DNA of 64,000 bases from Liolophura sinensis (Eukaryota > Mollusca > Polyplacophora > Chitonida > Chitonidae): NCBI RefSeq assembly GCF_032854445.1, contig NC_088296.1, positions 5,879,435 to 5,943,434 on the forward strand, in the 5' to 3' direction. Shown piece after piece: positions 60,389 through 64,000 of the stretch (position 1 is its first letter; each line of letters opens with the position of its first letter). Below the pieces are notes generated by a model. The model worked only from the letters and a program-made list of their open reading frames with translations, made no database searches and had not been told where the DNA came from. Made by a program: the position numbers and the translations under genes.

Positions 60389-60776
60389 TTTACCGTCCCG
60401 GATAGCACAGTTGGTAGAGCTTCCGCTTCGGGAGCGTTAGACCCAGGATCAATCCTGGGGCGAATCACACCTAAGACTTTAAAAGAGGAAGTTGTGACTT
60501 CCTGGCTTGGCGTTCAGCAAGAGGGTGAAGTATGTTTGGAGCAAATCGATTTTGTTCACAACGACTGGTTGACCCAGATCAGTATAATGACTCGGGCGGG
60601 GTGGCTTAGTTACCTTCGGTATGTCGTCTCAGTGAAGCAGCACTAGATAAAAGAGCGGTGGAAATCCGTCCAGCAACAAGGAGGCACATTACATACACCC
60701 TAAGGATTCCTTCGTCGTCATATGACTGAAAAATTGTTGAGTATGACGTTAAATCCCAAGCACTCACTCACTCTTA
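60389..60776 (+). mobile_element. SINE family B, full length with a replaced segment
   Basis: The head reads gatagcacagttggtagagc, then cttcgggag as the anticodon loop, then gatcaatcc as the B-box. Inside, a short stretch after cgttcagca is replaced by about 39 bases copied from flanking DNA at 60323-60364. The tail is actcactcact. Confidence 0.92.
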
Positions 60777-61169
60777 TCAGATTTCACTTTGTTGTCGTTT
60801 GTGTTAATGAATTTTTCAAGTGGGATTAGCACCTGTGAGATGCCCCTCCTCGCCCCCCCTCCCCCAGCTCACTTTGAAATGACGTCGCCCAAGGTCGAAT
60901 GTTGTGACGCGAGTATGTTCCAGGGGCGCATCTCTGGTATTAAACCCGTTGATGTCCAATGTTGTATGTAGTAGGAAAATAAAAAGTACAGCAGAACCCA
61001 CCATATATAAAGAACTACCCTTGTATGTCTACAAGCACCAGTGAAACATTCTTGAATATGACGTCATACACCAATCACGTGTTCCTCAAACGCAATCTGC
61101 ATGGTAACCCACAGTCGGTGGCTAAGAAGGCCATGGAAATATAACGGTCACATGCCGAGGTGGACTGTC

Positions 61170-61243
61170 GACTCCGCAAGTTGGTAAATAAACAGCCACG
61201 CCTACCAGGCCACGTGGCTGTTTATTTACCAACTTGCGGAGTC
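61170..61243. repeat. Perfect inverted repeat, 31-bp arms, 12-nt loop
   Basis: Arms 61170-61200 and 61213-61243 are exact reverse complements (gactccgcaagttggtaaat and onward). The loop is cctaccaggcca. Confidence 0.97.
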
Positions 61244-61344
61244 AGTCACAACCCTAATCTGACTCTGTGGAATGCTGGCGCAATTAAAGAAATTCTTTGA
61301 TGGCAAAATGGCTTAGTACAAGAATTTACACTTGGTAATTTCTT

Positions 61345-61560
61345 TTCCCGTTCCCTTATAGAAAAAAAAAGATATTCCCAATTAAGGAAAACTTGCTTTT
61401 TTTACGTAAAAGCTCCATCGACCTGTCTGCGAGACAGCTCTCAGAACCCAGCCTAGCCCTGATGTAATTTCCTCTGATGATTACCACAGAGGTAAAAACA
61501 CTCTTCTTTCTCTTGGGTGATCAAGTGCATAAATCATCAACGACTCTGGTAGCTAAATAA
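61345..61560. repeat. Direct repeat, copy 1 of 2
   Basis: The blocks attcccaatt, ccctgatgtaatttcctctg and aggtaaaaacactctt recur at 62670-62890 in the same order with substitutions. Confidence 0.6.
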
Positions 61561-61999
61561 CCCACAAAACCTGATCGCTCGTGTATAAGAGCTTTCTTCA
61601 ATCCTAAATGCTACCTTGAACACTGTTAAAGATCACGAGAAATGACTGCGCTTATAAGAGTTACATGTATCTGCCCAATTTTAATTAAGTGTTAATGCTT
61701 CAACACTTTTCAAAACTATGTTTGTTTCAAGTGCTGGTTTAATATGTTAACAACCTTTTAATGGAGTTGGAATGTGAACACTTGACATTAACATTTTATA
61801 AAAGTGCAATCACCCCTCGTGATCTTTACAGTGTTAAATGTGAACACTTTAGATTTTAAAATGACGATTTTGCTTGCTTCGTTTCCTTGTACTTACGGGT
61901 AAGCGTAATGCTAGTTGCCACCTCTTAGTTCCAATCATAAAGCACCGGAACATCCATAATGGTTGTTACACGAGTTGGATACTGATTTCATCCAGAAAA

Positions 62000-62156
62000 G
62001 AGTTAACTGCTTCGTTTCACATTATTCCGTCCTAATTTTGTACTTTATATACTTTCTTAGTTCCGTGCAGGTTTGTGTTAAACGGTGTTTTGGGAATTGG
62101 CCTTGTGGTCATTGAGGTATATTTTGTTTGACAAGGAACGTCAATTTTGGTTGTGA
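62000..62156 (-). repeat. Family D fragment interrupted by SINE B
   Basis: Reverse-orientation blocks ttccgtcctaattttgtac and gggaattggccttgtggtc; continues after the SINE near 62515-62570. Confidence 0.7.
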
Positions 62157-62514
62157 CCGGCCCGGATAGCACAGTTGGTAGAGCGTCCGCTTCGGACCGG
62201 TAGATCTAGGACCAATCCTTGATCGAGTCACACCTAAGACTTTAAAAGAGGAAGTTGTAACTTCCTCGCTTGGCGTTCAGCATGAAGGGGATAGTGCAAC
62301 GACTGGTTGACCCGTATCAGTATAATGGCTCGAGCGGGGCGGCTTACTTGCCTTCGGTATGTCGTCTCAGTGAAGCAGCACTAAATGAAAGAGCGGTGGA
62401 AATCCGTCCTGCAACAAGGAGGCACATTACACGTACATGCACCCTAATGATTCCTTCGTCGTCATATGACTGAAAAATTGTTGAGTACGACGTTAAACCC
62501 CAAGCACTCACTCA
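62157..62514 (+). mobile_element. SINE family B, full length with clear target-site duplication
   Basis: The tRNA-like head (cccggatagcacagttggta) has an anticodon loop matching tRNA-Pro (CGG) in the better-kept copies; here gaccgg replaces gggagcgg. Direct repeats tcaattttggttg flank the element. It is inserted in a family D repeat. Confidence 0.93.
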
Positions 62515-62669
62515 ATTTTGGTTGACAAGGAACGTCAATTTTGGTAAACAGCTAGTATACGATTTTCCTCCGTCGTATTAGACTCGTACTCCTAGATTCA
62601 TAAGATCGATTATTAACAAGATTGTTGACAAGAAGGTTTGTTTCATCCTGCCCATTCCTGTATCTGCGC

Positions 62670-62890
62670 ATACGCCTTTAAAAAAATTCCCAATTTAAAC
62701 AAAACCTGGTTTTCATAAATAAGAGAGCTCTATCAATCCCTCGTTCCGACAATCCTGAAAACACCAATATGCCCTGATGCAATTTCCGCTGGTAATTACC
62801 CGAAAGGTAAAAACACACCCTTTTCTTTATTTCATCGGCCGATTATAACGCACATAAATCATGAACAACGCTGGTAACCGGGTAGCTTAC
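62670..62890. repeat. Direct repeat, copy 2 of 2
   Basis: Matches 61345-61560 (ccctgatgcaatttccgctg, aggtaaaaacacaccctt). Spacing is about 1.3 kb. Confidence 0.6.
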
Positions 62891-63234
62891 GTCCATTAGT
62901 GTTTTGTAGATACCGGCGATCCCCTATTACGTTAAATAGATCCAGAATTGTGGAAAGGACGGCTTTGAGCAATAAGGGTTTTAAGACCCAACTTGTCTAT
63001 ACCACTACACATATTTTTTTGTTTTTTATTCGTAGCCCTGGCATTATATATGCAGATTCGTTCTTGTATTTGATATTCATGTATAACTGATATATAAGCC
63101 AATGTACACTATTAGGAACGAAGGGGATATTCCAACTCGTTTTGACATTTATAGAAAGTGCGATTGCATAAATGTGAGTAAGGAAAAATAGAGCTACATG
63201 TAGGGTGTCCTGGATGTGCCATGACAATCAGCAA

Positions 63235-63365
63235 AACCAACCAATATGTTTCGGTCACTTTACATAAATCTGGTTACATTTTGTCAATTTACTTTTAGTA
63301 TAGTTTGTTTAGTTAGGGTTTGATTTTAATTGTTCATGTAAATGTTTAAATATTAGCAAATTGCA
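63235..63365 (-). repeat. Family C fragment
   Basis: gttagggtttgattttaatt followed by gttcatgtaaatgtttaa and gcaaattgcatg. Confidence 0.55.
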
Positions 63366-63589
63366 TGTTACCCTATTACCTCGGCTTAAATTAGGTAAAA
63401 ATTTCAGTTTATTAAATAACTGCAATTTATTAAACTTCACTGGTCTAGAACTTATCAAGAATCATGTGTCGCCACATTTCAAATACAATAACGTTAAAAC
63501 AATGCAAAATGACAAGGTACTGGGGATGCTAAGCCCACCGGCGGAATTGGGGTTTATACAGGAATACAATATACATAGAGACGCGCAGC

Positions 63590-64000
63590 ATAGAGAGTAA
63601 AACCAGAGCAGCGGCTGTAGTGTGATAGACGTACTGCATAGAGAATAAAACCTTAGCAGGGGCGACATTGCGATAGACTTATAGCACAGAGTAAAGCCTC
63701 AACAGCGACGACAGTGTGATAGACGCACTGCATAGAGAGTGAAACAAGAGCAGCGGCGACAAGTGTGGCAGACAGACAGCATAGAGAGTAAAACCAGAGC
63801 AGCGACGACATTTCGATAGACGCACAGCATAGAGAGTAAAACAAGAGCAGCCATGACAGACGACGATAGACGCACGCATAGAAAGTAAAACCAGAGCAGA
63901 GGCGACAGCGCGAAAGACGCACAGCATAGAGAGTAAACCGAGGGCAGCGGGGACAGTGCGATAGTCGCACAGCATAGAGAGTAAATCCAGGGCAGCGGCG
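63590..64000 (-). repeat. Second array of the 48-bp minisatellite, opposite orientation
   Basis: About eight units reading catagagagtaaaaccagag and so on, the reverse complement of the 38.5-kb unit. The array runs past the window edge. Confidence 0.95.

Overview
This window is animal nuclear DNA, almost certainly from a mollusc; I cannot assign the class. The reasons are short exons split by long introns with GT/AG borders, two tRNA-headed SINE families of a type I associate with mollusc genomes, pervasive tandem and dispersed repeats, and one assembly gap of 200 N. Nothing bacterial, phage-like or CRISPR-like is present. Most open frames are chance frames in repeats.

Gene 1 (+ strand, about 1.2-9.7 kb) is the 3' part of an acid sphingomyelinase-like phosphodiesterase (SMPDL3 type). 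Four exons (1175-1425, 6194-6366, 8265-8448, 9178-9686) join in phase to 371 residues. They carry the GNHD and GHxH metal-site motifs and end in a hydrophobic tail. The 5' exons are not in the window. The introns hold a decayed LINE, SINEs and other repeats.

Gene 2 (- strand, about 42.3-13.5 kb) is an alpha-type nicotinic acetylcholine receptor subunit. Six exons (42225-42336, 20327-20371, 18556-18665, 16581-16778, 14863-15200, 13536-14062) join in phase to 442 residues covering most of the ligand-binding domain, the Cys-loop, the vicinal Cys pair, TM1-TM4 and the stop. The signal-peptide exon was not found. The 45-nt exon has GA in place of GT at its donor position. A 22-kb intron separates it from the exon before it.

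The remainder is repeats. Inside the 22-kb intron sits a four-copy direct array of a diverged unit of about 3.5 kb (21.4-31.6 kb), a 29-bp tandem array and a 48-bp minisatellite. Upstream of the receptor exons (47-59 kb) are a roughly 2-kb unit in two to three copies and another in three copies. SINE family A (at least 14 copies), SINE family B (10 copies, tRNA-Pro-like head) and two more dispersed families (called C and D here) lie throughout. Two perfect hairpins with 28- and 31-bp stems, each with a 12-nt loop, stand out at 44.9 and 61.2 kb. I found no new multi-gene system. The items most worth a second look are the mutated-looking splice donor, the two hairpins and the large tandem arrays.
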